In this document: positions 23,605 through 35,980 of the stretch, in pieces
Layout of the letters: every line of letters begins with the position of its first letter
Numbering within the stretch: position 1 is the first letter of the stretch
The notes under the pieces: model-generated
Databases searched by the model: none
Seen by the model: only the letters and a program-made list of their open reading frames with translations
Told to the model about the DNA's origin: nothing
Made by a program: the position numbers and the translations under genes
NCBI GenBank assembly: GCA_039621445.1
Contig: CP154955.1
Location: forward strand, 37,799,123-37,863,122
Direction of reading: 5' to 3'
DNA length: 64,000 nucleotides
Origin: Euglena gracilis
Lineage: Eukaryota > Euglenida > Euglenophyceae > Euglenales

Positions 23605-24646
23605 TCGGAGGGGGGAGGGGTTCATTTGGGAGTTGGTTCATGCTTTATCCTCCACTGCAGTCTGGTGCTTTGAAGCGCACACATGGTCCATCCGGCCCCC
23701 ACGGTGGAGAAAACTGCAGAACAAAATGGAACTCCTTGTGAGTCACTGTAATGGGAGACTGCCTCGGCGTGCTCCTAAACTGTGACAGTGTGTAATTAAC
23801 TGTATGTTGTTGACCATTTGGCGTCAGTGACCTCCCAAAAGGTTTTTAACAAGGCAGTATTATCCCTGAGTTTTCTTAACAACAAAAAACCGCACTCAGG
23901 GAGTTTCTCTCTATCGCCATTATGGATCATTGCACTGTAACAAACACGAAAACAAACACATCTTTCAATTCAGATTTTCTAAACAGACATGATGTACGCC
24001 AAAACTCAAATGCCACGGGATGCCAGATAATAAGTTCACACATTTTTCGGTTTTTTTTAAAAAATGGGAAATCCGCAAGGGGGCCAAACAGGACGAAAAA
24101 CCACGGAAATCCCGAATAACAATTTGGGGTCCCCAGCACGAAACAGAGGTGACCCCTGGACTCCCAGCCAGGACACCCCTGAGGTGGGCACTTTCTTTTT
24201 TACTTTTAACTTTGGGCACTTGGGCAACCCCCACCCAGGGAGGGGGGGAGTGCCATCCTTATCCCATCCTTCTGGGTCGCAGCAATGGGGGGCTGGTTTT
24301 GGCGGCGTTTGCTGTGGTGTGGTGGGTCCAAAGTGGGTGAAGAGAAAAGGGTGGACCTGCAGGCAGGTATTGCGCGGAATAGTTTTGGTTTGTGACTACC
24401 CCTCAGCCAGCCGTTTGATCATTCTCTGCTCAATGAATGTCTAACCCATATTGGCATCTGCATCAGCTGAAAACTGCAGAGACAGAAACGCACACAACAG
24501 GCACACGCGCACACACACCTCAAATATGCGCGCAATAAAAGGCAAAAAAAAAATGCGAGTTGAATGCGAGTTGAATGTTGTTGTTCAAGGTTCCCCCGCA
24601 GCTCCGGTGCATCAGGTAAAATTTCAGCAATTCTGACAAACGGCAC

Positions 24647-24787
24647 CTGCTGGGTGTGCACCTCCCGCTCGAACGACTCCGCCAACTGGGCCTTCGCCTG
24701 CAGCTCCACCGCCAGGCCGCTGTCCCGCGCCACCACCGCCTGGAGGTCCGCCACCAGGCCCCGGTTCTGCTCCTCCAGCGCCGCCAC
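24647..24787 (-). CDS. Exon: coiled coil (VAALEEQNRGLVADLQAVVA)
   Basis: Acceptor ctcgcacaag, donor GTGCCG, 47 codons, phase 0 to 0. It ends QAKAQLAESFEREVHTQQ. Confidence 0.7.
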
Positions 24788-25442
24788 CTTGTGCGAGGGG
24801 CATAGGGGGACAGGGGAGGCACACCGCCAGAAGGGGGGGTTAGAATGAGGGGGGGGGGGAGGACGCAACATGGACCCTCGAAAAAAACGACCCAAAAAAT
24901 GCAAGCGAAAAAATCAAAAATCAAAAATCAAAAATTTTGGCAAAACCAAAAGCCACAAAAAACCACAAATAAAATGAGTTTGTCCCCCTTGTTAGAGGCA
25001 TGTGTGCTCTGCAGCCAGGTGTGGTGCTCTGCATTCAGAGGTGTGGAGGAAGGTCTGGTGAGGGGCTCGGGAGGTGGGAGTGTCGACCCCGCTCAAAGAA
25101 AATTCCTTCGGCACCGAGGGAATTTTCCTAAACATTGGCGTGCCCGGAAATACAGGAAGGCCTGGTGGGGGGGTTGGACCCCTCCCTTATCACCAGGATG
25201 GGGATGGGTAGGGGGGTGGTCGACCCCCACTCACCCACGGGGTTGCGGGGATTCCCGTACAGCCCTGCCGGGCTTCAATAAGCAGGTTTGACTGCTGTCA
25301 AGGCCTGTGCTCTCCGGCGTTCTCCTCTGAAGAGAACATGGGGATTGGCAGCCAAGGGCCAGTGACCAGCAAGGCGCTTCACATTTCAGTGGGTTTGTTT
25401 TTGGGGCGGTTGGCTTGAATGGCTACGCCGGAACTAAGTGAC

Positions 25443-25613
25443 CGGCCCGGAGGTGGGGCCCCGGGATGCGAGGCGGCGCCACGCCTGCGCCCGGAGCCCC
25501 CGCACCACCACGTCGCCCTCGATGTCCCGCGGCGGCGGTGGCAGAGGGAGGGCGGCGGCGGCCACGGTGGCGGCGGTGGTGGACAGCAGCGCGTGCAGCC
25601 GTTGCACCTCCCC
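25443..25613 (-). CDS. Exon: GEVQRLHALLSTTAATVAAA, possible C-terminal exon
   Basis: Acceptor cgtccccag precedes GGGGAGGTG, phase 0. The 3' boundary has three readings. Donor GTCACT at 25442 keeps phase 0 and matches the next exon. Donor GTGCGG would end the exon at 25506, also phase 0, and looks more like the gene's other donors. Without splicing, the frame meets TAG at 25434-25436, nine bases below 25443, and the protein would end here. Two in-phase exon runs lie on either side, so an alternative terminal exon is possible. Confidence 0.5.
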
Positions 25614-25817
25614 CTGGGGACGGGGCGGGACGGCGACGGCGTGGACACGAGATGGCGTGCTCTGATTTGTGCTTTGAGGCGGCCACGGCCCAGGTAGTAT
25701 CTTGTTAAAAAAAATTAAATAAATAGAAATAAATTATTTAAAAATTAAAGATTAAAAAAAAATCTGGACACGTGGGGGGGGGGGTGGGTGACGTGCTGGC
25801 AACTTTATTTGAGGGTA

Positions 25818-26450
25818 AACCCCCCCCATTTAAACCGACCCCCCTTCTAAACCGACCTACCCTTCCAAACCGACCCATTGCAGAATTTCAACCAAAAAAA
25901 AACAAATAAACCGATCCATGGCAAGTTGGATGACAAACATGCACAACATAATGGAAGCCGCCAACAGAAAGAGCGTCCATGCTAATTGAATAGTTAGTAT
26001 TGATGACCCAAAATTAGGATTTTACACCCAAAATCAGGCATTTGCTTCCAAATTTTGGAGTTTGCACCTCAAATTGGGCATTTTCCTCCGAAAATTTGGT
26101 GTTGGAACCCAAAAATTACAAAATTAGGCTTTTGCTCTCTAAAAATTGAAGTTTGCACCCAAAATTAGGCAGTTTGCCACCAAAAATTAGATATTACACC
26201 CAAAATTCAGCATTTTCCCCCGAAAATTAAGAATTTGCATCCCAAATTAGGCATTTTGTCATTCAAAGTTAGGAATTGGCTGACCAAATTGGGCTTTTGC
26301 CCATTGAAATTGCCTTGCTAACATCAACCCGCTTCCGTCGGCCAGCCGTGTGCTCCCCCTGAAACCGACCCCCCGTCTAAACCAACCCCCTCCAGGATTT
26401 CCGCCAACCCAAAAGTCCTAAACCGGGTCGGTTTAAATGGGGAGGGGGTT
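25818..26450. mobile_element. Non-autonomous TIR element (MITE-like), TA target duplication
   Basis: The left end aaccccccccatttaaaccg is the near-perfect inverse of the right end cggtttaaatggggaggggg. Both sides are flanked by TA. The inside has no ORF. It consists of a degenerate tandem repeat of about 30 bp around cccaaaattaggcatttg (26005-26310). TA duplications and short TIRs suit a Tc1/mariner-type parent. It sits in the intron between the 27.07 and 25.6 kb exons. Confidence 0.65.
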
Positions 26451-27071
26451 TATTAGCTTGATTGAGCTGGGGACCCCTCCTCAAAAGATTGTCGCCAGAA
26501 ACTCGCCAAATCACTTTTGCACCGGAAAAATTGGGTGGGTGGCTCTTTTTATTAAAGCCAAAAAATTGCGTTCTCTGCACTTTTTTGAAAAACCAGCCAA
26601 AGAATACACCAAAAAATATTTTTGGGTGCAGAGCGGCAGATAAATGTTGTTTCCGGGATCCCAGACCCCCCCCAAGGTCTCCCTCCCCCCAGGAGGGATC
26701 TGACCTCCTCCTCCCCAAGGGAAGCACAGATCCATTTGTTTCTCGTCATACCCTGCCCAAGGCCTGAATGGCACGTAGCGCCTGCCGCCCTGAGCCCCTA
26801 AAACTATCGCCCATAACAGGCACGCCCCTCAAACCAGGGTGTTAATGAGCGCTGGTTTGGATTGGGTTGAACCGGGTTCAACAAGTGTTTGCCGCAGCCC
26901 TGGATGGCACACAATCCATTTCCCAAGCAATCGTAGCCACAACGTAGGCGTGGCGTTGGACTGTAGGGATGCAGAATGGAGACCTCTGCCCAACTTTGAG
27001 CCCTGTGGGCCATGCAGGATGGGAACCAGGCCACTCACACGTAAAATGTGCTGCCCAGGGGGGGGACGCAC

Positions 27072-27279
27072 CTCCAGGTGCTGGATCCGGGCCTGCCGGT
27101 CCGCCGCGACCGCCGCCTGCCGCTCCGCCTCCCGCTGCCAGCGCTCCGCCGCCGCCGTCGCTGTCGCCCGGCGCTCCCCAGCGCTGGCCGGCGGCTGGCC
27201 CGGCGCTTGGCCCGCCTGGCCCTCCGCCCCGCCACCGGCTGCCAGCGTCAAGAGGGAGGACACGTCCCCCGGCGCGGGA
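27072..27279 (-). CDS. Exon: Ala/Gly-rich then coiled coil (RWQREAERQAAVAADRQARI)
   Basis: Acceptor cacgccag, donor GTGCGT, 208 nt, phase 2 to 0. The first half is PAPGDVSSLLTLAAGGG-like and flexible. The second half is charged helix ending QHLE. Confidence 0.65.
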
Positions 27280-28701
27280 CTGGCGTGGCGCCCGGCCACC
27301 GCCACCGGGAATGAATGGTGTTGCGTGTGTCCTCCGCCGCACACACCCCCCCCCTGCCCACCAAGCACGGGGCAAGGGAATCCGTTGGCGCCGAAGAGTT
27401 GCTGGCCAAAAAAAGCGGCGCTTCCACCGGGGGGGGGGGGGGGGGGGGGGGAAGATGGGGGCCTCCACCCACCCGGACCCGCCACAATCCATACGTTTCC
27501 GGGGGTCCTGTTTAGCCCGGTGCAATTGAGGCGGGGCGGGGGGGTGGGGGGGGGACGACAGAGCCGTGGCCGGGGAGGGGCTCGGAGCGGTGCCGGAGCA
27601 AAGCTGCATCGCGGTCCCGGTATGCCCTGCAACGGATGGTTGCAAACTGAGGGGAAGGGACGGGAGGGACTGGCAGTGGACCAATTTCCACAAGTAAGTT
27701 CTCCCTGAAAGGGACGGATCGGTTTAGACATATTGTGACCTTTGATGATTCCCTCAATCCAGGAACCAAGTGAGCACTCACCCAGACCCGATCAAAAAAG
27801 TTTGCCGTTCATTTTAATTTTGGTCCACAATGGTCGTTTGCAAATCAGGCCACGGTGGTCTAAAAGCGTCCGCAACGTTGTACAGACGCTCAACAGATGA
27901 CCAAAGATAATTCTTTCCACCCAGGGGGGCTGGCTGGCTGGGGGGGGGCACAAATGGGGGAAACGTTTTTGCAGGATCCCGCCCAGGGGTCCTGCAACAC
28001 ACCATTTCAATCCAGCCAGACAAACCAAACACACAATTTTCCAGTCACACAATTTTAATCGACCCACGGGGGAGGGGGTCACTCCCATCCACCCAAAACC
28101 AGTCAGTCAATTTTTTGGAGAACTCGTCAGTGGATAAAACCCCCCCATTTAAGTGCATGGGGTGCGCACATTATTGGACCGTGGTTGCAGACCCTCAGGG
28201 GTGTGACACCCCTTGGGCACTAGCCGAAAGCAGTTTTGCAAAATGGCTTTTTGGGAGGAGCGCACATTTTTGGACCCAAAACTTTTCCAGCGCCTTCGGC
28301 GCCAGGTCACTTTAGTGGTTTTTTACCGAACCCCCCCCCCCCCCGGGGAGGAGGTTTGGCCAAAAACCAGTCAGTATTATTAAGCCCTTTAGCCTGCCTA
28401 TGGCATCCTTCTAACATGAGCATGAGCACATACACAAGAACAGGTGTTTTTCGGGGACGGATGGCAGGGTGGCTGAAAACGGTTGCGCAACAAAAGGGAT
28501 TGGCGCAAACAACCCATGTGATGAAGGGGTTTTGTTACTTTAGGCCTTTGCAAACGATTCCATAGACACACTTACTTGGGAGAGCTTCATTGGTGCAGCT
28601 TACCACCTGCAAAACCCCCCTGGGGAGGCCAATATTGTCAGAGTGACTCAAGAATGCTCGAGGCTGAGCGCTCAGCCTATGGGTCCCCCCCACTGCCACA
28701 C

Positions 28702-28860
28702 CGCTGCAGCTCGGCCTGCAACTCCGCGACCTGGGCCCTCTGCTGCTCCACCAGCCCGTGCAGCACCCGCGCCTCCTCCGCCAGGGCCGGCCCCGCCGCC
28801 TCCGCCAGCGGGGGCCCCGGCAGGGCTGGCTCGGCGAGGGTCTGCAGCGTGGCCTCGTAC
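28702..28860 (-). CDS. Exon: coiled coil (EEARVLHGLVEQQRAQVAEL)
   Basis: Acceptor gcggcccag, donor GTGTGG, 159 nt, phase 2 to 2. It starts YEATLQTLAEPALPGPPLAE, with a short proline-rich break in the coil. Confidence 0.7.
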
Positions 28861-29135
28861 CTGGGCCGCGGCACCGGTGGCGCAGGGCGCCGCCCTGGCG
28901 TAGGGCGGTTTTTTTTTTTTTGGCTGGAGAGCACTGGAGGCTGGATGTGGAGTGTATGGACCAGGAGCTTGGAATAGAGAAACCAACGGTGCGCCAAGAG
29001 GGCAACAAAACAACAAAACACGTGCCCCTCGCGGCCAAGTCTCTAATTGGACGTTTTCCGTCGGTTGGGGGTGCCCTGCTCAGGGTCGCCAAACCGTCAG
29101 CAGCGTCGGGGAGGGGGGTCCAGTCAGGGCCACAC

Positions 29136-29288
29136 CGGGAGATCATCGCCTCGTTCTCCCGGAAGAGGCGGTCGTGCAGCGCCTGGATGCGGCCAGTGTC
29201 CAGCTGCTTGTCTGCCAGGCGCTGCTGCTGCTCTCGGTGCATCGCCTCCTGCAGCCGCACCACCGCTGCCTCCTTGTGCCGCAGCAGC
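29136..29288 (-). CDS. Exon: coiled coil (LLRHKEAAVVRLQEAMHREQ)
   Basis: Acceptor ccctgcag, donor GTGTGG, 153 nt, phase 2 to 2. It ends RIQALHDRLFRENEAMIS. Confidence 0.75.
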
Positions 29289-30771
29289 CTGCAGGGCCGC
29301 GCATGAACGATGGCCATTGTCTGGGTGTGGATTCGTTTTGGGGGGCTGAAAATATTCAACAATCTTATTTTGAATAATTTAATTTTATTAATTAAAAATG
29401 ATAATTAAATTAACTTTCTTATTTAATTAGAGTGTTTTTTTCAGAATTTTTTTGGGTCAAGGTGCCGTCGCCATTTCACGCCATTGGCCCCCAGGGGGGG
29501 GGGACAGCTGCCGCTGCATCCCTCACCGGGGCTTCTGACAGGGAATGGGCAGCATTGTCTGGGTGAGGGGGGTGGAGGCCAGGGCCGTATGGGAACATGA
29601 CACCTGCTCAAAGGAAATTCCTTCGGCGCCGAAAGCACCAAAGAAAAAAAATTGACCTAAGAAGGCACCTCCAGAAATACGGGAAGGCCTGGTGGGGGGG
29701 TCGGACTCCCTGACCCCCAACCAGGCCTTCCCATGCAGCCCTGGTGGAGGCGCTTTGAAAGGACAGCTCTTCTTGGCGTCGCCAAAAAAAATACCAGTTG
29801 GACATGGGTATTCACCGGAAGGGTGCTTCAGAAACCAAGGGTGTGCATAAGACAGTTTGCTTGTGATGGTCATGTGTCCTCTTTGTCCTTAGTCCACCCC
29901 CTTGGCCTGCAGGGCAGACAAAAGTTACAGGAGACAAAAATTGTGGGAAGCTGCCCCAATTTTCATAATTCTCTCCCGTAATTTTTGTCCAATGTACCTT
30001 TCCTATGCCCTTTGGGGGAGCCTCTCAGAGTTAATCAAATTTCATACGCAAATGGATAGGGTTAGGCAACGCTGCAAATTATTTGGCTTTTATTTTGAAA
30101 TAAAAAATAAATTAAAACACCACCAGAAGTCCACTTTGACCTTTTGGGGGGGGATTTTGAGTTGAATTCTTTGCCAAAAATTATTCATCACAATTTAAAA
30201 CATTACGACCATTTCAACAGAAATTCAGAATATTTACCCATATCATTAGTATTATTCTTTTTTGTCACAAACAAAATTCTCCGTAATTTTTCTCCTGAAA
30301 TATTTTTCGTGTGATTTTGTCTCCCATAATTTCATTGTGAATTCGTTGGCACTGTGGCACTGAACTGGGCTTTCAGGATGAAATGGGAGAGGGCCACCTT
30401 CTGAACCCCATAACCCCCCAGCACCGTTGATTGACTCCAGGGCTGTACGGGAAGGCCTGGTGGGGGGTCGACCGCCCACCCAGGAGGTGGGGGGGGTCGA
30501 CCCCCCCCAACCACCACAGCATTTTCACAGACTTTTAAACAAATTTTTCCCAGTGCCGAAGGCGCCGGGGGAAAAAATTTTTTATTGGGGTCGAAAATTG
30601 GTGCTCCCAGAAATACGGGAGGAGGTGGTGGGAGGGTGTCGCCCCCCACCCGCCATGCAGGGGGGGGGGGGTCGACCCCCCCTGTGGTTGACCCCTGCCT
30701 GCAACCAGCCCTTACCCCGCACCTCCTTCCCATTCCTCCCTGAGGGCACTCCGCACGAGCCAAGCAGGCAC

Positions 30772-30887
30772 CTCTGCAGGGTCTCCAGGTTCTGCTGGGC
30801 CACCTGGGCGGCGTGCCCCTGCCGCTTCGCCTCCAGCTGCTTCACCCGCTCCAGCTGGCCATGGCCGCGCTCCCGCTCCGCCGCCAC
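30772..30887 (-). CDS. Exon: coiled coil (VAAERERGHGQLERVKQLEA)
   Basis: Acceptor gtggcggcag, donor GTGCCT, 116 nt, phase 0 to 2. It ends AAQVAQQNLETLQ. Confidence 0.7.
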
Positions 30888-31232
30888 CTGCCGCCACCCG
30901 CAGGTGTCGTGCCGGGCCCACCCCTCCCCCGATCCCCGGGGGGGGGGGGGCACACAACAGCCCTGGTCCAGTGCCTGTTGGCTGCTGAAGAAAAAACCAT
31001 TAAAGAGGGGGCATGACACATTTGGGGAAGAAGCCCTGCAAGGAGCACAATCGTTCTGGGAACAGCGGTATGTGCACATTCCTTCACGGGGCACGCGCCT
31101 GAAGCAATTTATCCGTATGGGGTGAGGGTGGATGGGAATGCCAAAGGCAGCCGAACTGACCCTCACAAACAAAATCCATTGTCAGAGGGCTAAGCCCACC
31201 CCCCTTTTGCAGGGGCTATCGCTAGAGCCCAC

Positions 31233-31373
31233 CTCCTTCCGTAGGCTGTGGACCAGGTCCTCCCGCTTGGCAAGGTCCCGCTGCAGCGCCTCCAGCTGGC
31301 TGTCCTGCGCCGCCGCCCTCTCCCGCAGCCCGGCGATGGTCTTCAGGTGCCGCGCCACCGTGTCCGCCAGCTC
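31233..31373 (-). CDS. Exon: coiled coil (ELADTVARHLKTIAGLRERA)
   Basis: Acceptor cctcccccag, donor GTGGGC, 47 codons, phase 0 to 0. It ends LEALQRDLAKREDLVHSLRK. Confidence 0.75.
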
Positions 31374-31990
31374 CTGGGGGAGGGGACACCTGGCTGGCAT
31401 CCCCCCGGGGCTGTTCGGGTCTCATCGGGCGTGGCACTGCTGATCAAAATGCCCATCAAGCAGGCAGAGCTGTCAGGGGGTGAGGGGTGCTGGAATGGGC
31501 CAAAACTCTTTCGACCAGAAATGGTGCTTTCTGGGACTGGCAATGTGGGCACCGGAATACGTGTGAAGTACTGTTGGCCGCGTGCCTGTCTGCCAGGCAT
31601 TGATGACTAAAATGAAAGCACCAACAGACCGATCCTCAAAATGATAAATTAGGAAGGCATGAGCCCGAAAAGCCTGCATCGTGGGCGATTGGGGACGTTG
31701 GCACTGGAGCTGTGCAACACAATCGTACCTCAAAAGAACCAGAAGTCCATGAAAAGCCTAAATCCCAAGAAAAAAATTTACTTTTGAGGATGCAGCTTCC
31801 ACCCCAAAATGGGATGCACCACGTTTGCCATCCTGTGTCACAGCATAACAAAGGCACATAAGCAAAAAAACACTTTACACAGCATGGTAAAGATTGTCGC
31901 ATGCCATGACATGAGACACACCTGGATTTTCAACAAGTGGTGGTGGCAAGTGTCCCCCTCTTGCCACGCCCCAGCCTCCAAACTACGAAC

Positions 31991-32065
31991 GTTCTCGGCT
32001 GGTGGCCGGTCCTTCTTGGCTGCCTCCTCCTCCTGCGCCAGGATTCGCTTGTGCAGTGCTGCAGC
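31991..32065 (-). CDS. Exon: 25-codon coiled coil (AAALHKRILAQEEEAAKKDR)
   Basis: Acceptor catcctcag, donor GTTCGT (or GTAGTT four nt lower), phase 0 to 0, matching both neighbours. It is too short to be seen as an ordinary open frame, but the heptads and phase support it. Confidence 0.6.
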
Positions 32066-32554
32066 CTGAGGATGGGGTTGGCACTCGGGAGGGGTGAGGG
32101 TGGTGGTGACCAGACTTCTGTTTAAGACTGCCTCTCCAGGGAGGGTTTCCCCCCACCCAGGGGGAAACTACCGACCTGGCGCAGGACCCTTCAGGGACCA
32201 GGACACCCCGAAAATTGGGCCGTCTAAAGCCATTTCCCAAAAATTTTCTGGCACTTTGTGTCGAAACCCATTTCTGGCAGCCAGCTTCCCCCAGGGGGTG
32301 CCCTGGGGGTGACAGATCATGACGCAAACCCACGAAGCATGCAACAGATGTGGGAAAAAAAGAGGAGGACAGATATAAATGAATCCGCATATGATGCCAA
32401 AAATAAAATACAAGCCAGGGAATGAAATCCTTCACATCCGGATCTCTGGTTCGCTGTTGTCGCTTACTGGTCGACTTTGCACACTACCACACAGGGTCCA
32501 CTTCAAGGTCTCATTCCTTATGGAATGTGTTTTAAGAACCATATTCTGAGCATA

Positions 32555-32998
32555 CATCTCTTTAAGGACCCCGGGGGGGGTGCTGGGCTAGGGCTAGGAA
32601 ATTGGGCTGGCTAGAAATTTGGGCTGGCTAGCCCGCCCCCCCCCCCGGGGGGGGGGGGCTGGACCCCGGCTAGACCCGAACTGGACTGAAATAGGAAAAA
32701 ATGCCAAAAAAGGACCTGCAGAACACAGTTTTGAAAAAATGATGCATCTGAAACCCCCCAAAAATGCCCCAAACGCCCCCCAAACCCCATTTTTGGCCAC
32801 TTTTGAACACAGTTTTTCAAAAAATTTCGGCGCTTTGCGCCGAAAAATTTTGGGCTGGACCCCCCAAAATGGGCTGGCTGGCTGGGCTAGCAGCACCCCC
32901 CCCCCCCCCGGGGGGGTGCTGCTGCGGCTGGGCTGGGCCCAAAGCGGGGGTAGCCGCAACCCCCCCCCCCCCCCCGGGGGGGGTTCGCAAAACCTGAG
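32555..32998. mobile_element. Hairpin-rich non-autonomous element
   Basis: Several C-run/G-run hairpins surround an AT-rich core with ttcggcgctttgcgccgaa at 32825. The phrase ggctggacccc and its complements recur. It resembles the cores of the 43.08 and 14.8 kb elements. No coding frame beyond low-complexity ones. Confidence 0.45.
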
Positions 32999-33017
32999 AG
33001 AGATGTATGATTCTGAG

Positions 33018-33475
<458 letters not shown>

Positions 33476-33524
33476 ACAGGTTCGTACAGACGGTGCATGT
33501 TGAGTGTGTATCGCCCGCCCACAC

Positions 33525-33680
33525 CTTCGCGGCGTACACGCTGTCTGCATCCTGCAAGCGTAGCTCCAGCTCTGCCTTCGCTTCCTCCAAGGTCCGGATG
33601 GTGTCCTCCGCCTGCTGCTGCTGCCGCCCCAGGAACGCCTCCCGCTCCTGCAGCGAGGCCACCTGCCGGCTCAGCCGCCC
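33525..33680 (-). CDS. Exon: coiled coil ([20 protein letters not shown])
   Basis: Acceptor cctcgtgcag, donor GTGTGG, 52 codons, phase 0 to 0. It ends [20 protein letters not shown] then YAAK. A 450-bp GT/GC microsatellite begins about 50 bp into the downstream intron. Confidence 0.75.
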
Positions 33681-34377
33681 CTGCACGAGGCAAAAGACAA
33701 CCCCTGCACCTCCCGCCCACCAGAACTGCCGAAAAAAGCAATCCCCCCATAATTGCATTTATTGCAGGGGGAGATGGCACTTCGAGGTGTGCATGCAGGG
33801 ATGACATACATGGCTTCACGAGGTTGTGGTCTTCCCTTCTGTTCTGCGTTTCTGGCCCTTGTTGAGAACGAAAAAAAAAACACCACCAATTCCCCTGTTG
33901 GAAAACGGTTGTCACTTCCACTTCCCAAAACATGACTGTCGTTATTCCAGAAGATCCAGCCCATCACCAAATCACCCCCACGAAGACGTCGAAGGAATTA
34001 TTATTAATGATTGGGCCACGCCTATGGGAAACGGGAAGGGGGCCCGATCCCGCCCACCCTGCCCCTCCTGGTGGGGGGAGGGCTTCCGAGTTAAAAAGAA
34101 TTCCCACTGCCACACCCCCTGGGTGTGACATTGGGGAATTTGGCAGAAAAATGTGACACAAAACAAGTAAATGTTTCCACACCGTCAGCCGCTTTCACGA
34201 ACCCTGGGGAGGGACAAAAACCAGCCAGCCACCCTGAAAGGACCAGTGGGAGGGTCAACAGTGACCACGTAAGTTCTTTGTTGGAAACCAGCTGAAAGGG
34301 GGGGGGGAGAAAAGGGAAAAAGGCACCCGGGATCCGGGAGAGGGATGGCCCGCCTTAAACCCCCGCCACCCCCGCAC

Positions 34378-34566
34378 CTCCGCCAGCCTCGCCGCTGTCA
34401 GCTGCTGGTGCAGCTCCGTCACCCGCTGCAGCTGGTCCACCGCCGGAGCCGACACAGACTGCGGTGCGCGTTGCCGGGCGTCGGCCACTTCCTCCGCCAG
34501 CTGCTGCTTCTCCAACTTCAGCCGCTCGTTGGCCTCCGTCAGCTGTTCCAGCCGCTGCGCCAGCTC
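34378..34566 (-). CDS. Exon: coiled coil (ELAQRLEQLTEANERLKLEK)
   Basis: Acceptor ggcccccag, donor GTGCGG, 63 codons, phase 0 to 0. Textbook heptads continue through QQLAEEVADARQRAP and DQLQRVTELHQQLTAARLAE. This is the clearest coiled-coil exon. Confidence 0.8.
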
Positions 34567-35024
34567 CTGGGGGCCGCAGCAGGGAGAAAGGCACATCATG
34601 CACTCTCGAATAAACTGCACAAAAAACAAAAAAAAACACAAGTTCAATGGTTTGTGTTCTTTTTTAAGGGGTCCGGTTGGAAGAAAAGAAGTTTAAACCT
34701 ATCATTTTTGTATTTTGAGGACACTGATTACAAAGCCACACATTTTACTGACCTGACGAAATCGACTTTGGCCACAAGAAATAATTTATTGCGATAATAA
34801 AACTTTTTTTCTATGATAATTGTGTTCCAGCCCAAAGAAAAAAATCGCCAGGAAATAAGCGTAAAAAAATACATACCAAAATTGAAAAAGAACAAAGGAG
34901 TGTCCACTGATGGCAGGGTATATCTCTGCTCGGTTGTTGAAAGAAATGAGGTGCTTTCCCAGGATCGAGCATCCGTTCCCCTGTATGCCATATCGCACCA
35001 CGTTGCCCAACAGCCGTTAGACAC

Positions 35025-35087
35025 CTTGGCCTTCCCCTCCGCCTCCGCCCGGTCCCGCTGCAGCCGCCGCAGCTGCTCCGCCATTTG
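35025..35087 (-). CDS. Exon: coiled coil (QMAEQLRRLQRDRAEAEGKA)
   Basis: Acceptor gacccag (or six nt higher, gcgaag), donor GTGTCT, phase 0 to 0 with the preferred acceptor. The sequence is strongly charged helix. Its phase disagrees with the best donor of the exon above, so one of the two boundaries needs transcript evidence. Confidence 0.6.
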
Positions 35088-35205
35088 CTGGGTCTTCGCC
35101 AGCGTGGAGCGGCCCCAGGGAGAGGGTCCCGGGAGGGGGGCGCCTCTCGACGCAGCCCGGGCGCCTCTCGACGCAGCCCGGGCGCCAACCCCAAATGCGG
35201 TGCAC

Positions 35206-35312
35206 GGCGCGCCGCCCCCCTCCCTGCCCAGCCCCGCAGCTCCAGCTGCAGCCGGCGGTTCCGCTCCGTGGTGTGGCACGCCGCCTCCAGGTAGTCCCCG
35301 CCGGCCCGCCGC
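35206..35312 (-). CDS. Exon: helical segment (DYLEAACHTTERNRRLQLEL)
   Basis: Acceptor tgtgacag, phase 2 in. The 3' boundary is uncertain. Donor GTGCAC gives phase 1 and would need an acceptor inside a tandem 21-bp duplication at 35140-35181. The downstream intron would be only about 120 nt. Confidence 0.5.
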
Positions 35313-35420
35313 CTGTCACAGCCCCCCAGCCCCTCCGTCGCATTTGGCCCCACGAGGGAGTAGTGGGTGCCAGCACTGCAGTGGTGGGGCCCGGCCCAGG
35401 CGGGGGGCCGGGCGGCGTAC

Positions 35421-35515
35421 AGCCGGCCCAGCTCGCTGCGCTGCGCGCCGAGCCGCAGGGCGTACGCCTTGGCCTCCGCCTGCATGCGCCGGAAGTCGAT
35501 CTCCATCTTGCCGAC
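35421..35515 (-). CDS. Exon: coiled coil (VGKMEIDFRRMQAEAKAYAL)
   Basis: Acceptor ctgcgccag, donor GTACGC, 95 nt, phase 0 to 2. It ends RLGAQRSELGR. The frame stays open past the donor, so the exon could be longer. The chosen donor matches the phase-2 start of the next exon. Confidence 0.6.
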
Positions 35516-35980
35516 CTGGCGCAGAATGGCAGGGGGAAGAGGGGGGATTTCCATTTGGGGGGGAAATCAATGGTGACGCTGGTGGGGGTTTGAAATGGTC
35601 CACTTCATGAACGGAAAAGGCATTAGAACTTTCCGTTTTCCGAGAGCTTTTCGAAAATAGACGCCACGACAGTGAATGACAAACATCGGCTGCTTCTTGG
35701 AAATGGATCTCAAAAAGAGTGCAGGAAAGGTTGCAGGGAAAAAAATGACAGGGGAAATGATGGGGGAATTCGGGTGGCTTGCCGGCATTCTTGTTCGGGC
35801 TGTAAAACGTGCCAACTAAATCCGAGTCTTCATCAACTGGGGAAGAAATTGCCCAAACACAAATTCCATGCTGGGGCCAGCTTTGGACGATTCCGCTTTG
35901 GCAAAATGAGGGCTCTGAGGGCTCTGCAACATTTTTGTATTTTGGAGCTGCGTGTGCATGTGCCCCCCAGTCTGCTGGAC

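Noticed and set aside
26829-27731. Long Pro/Gly-rich ORFs around 27 kb
   Set aside because: Outside 27072-27279 they cover G/C homopolymer runs and have no consistent coding pattern.
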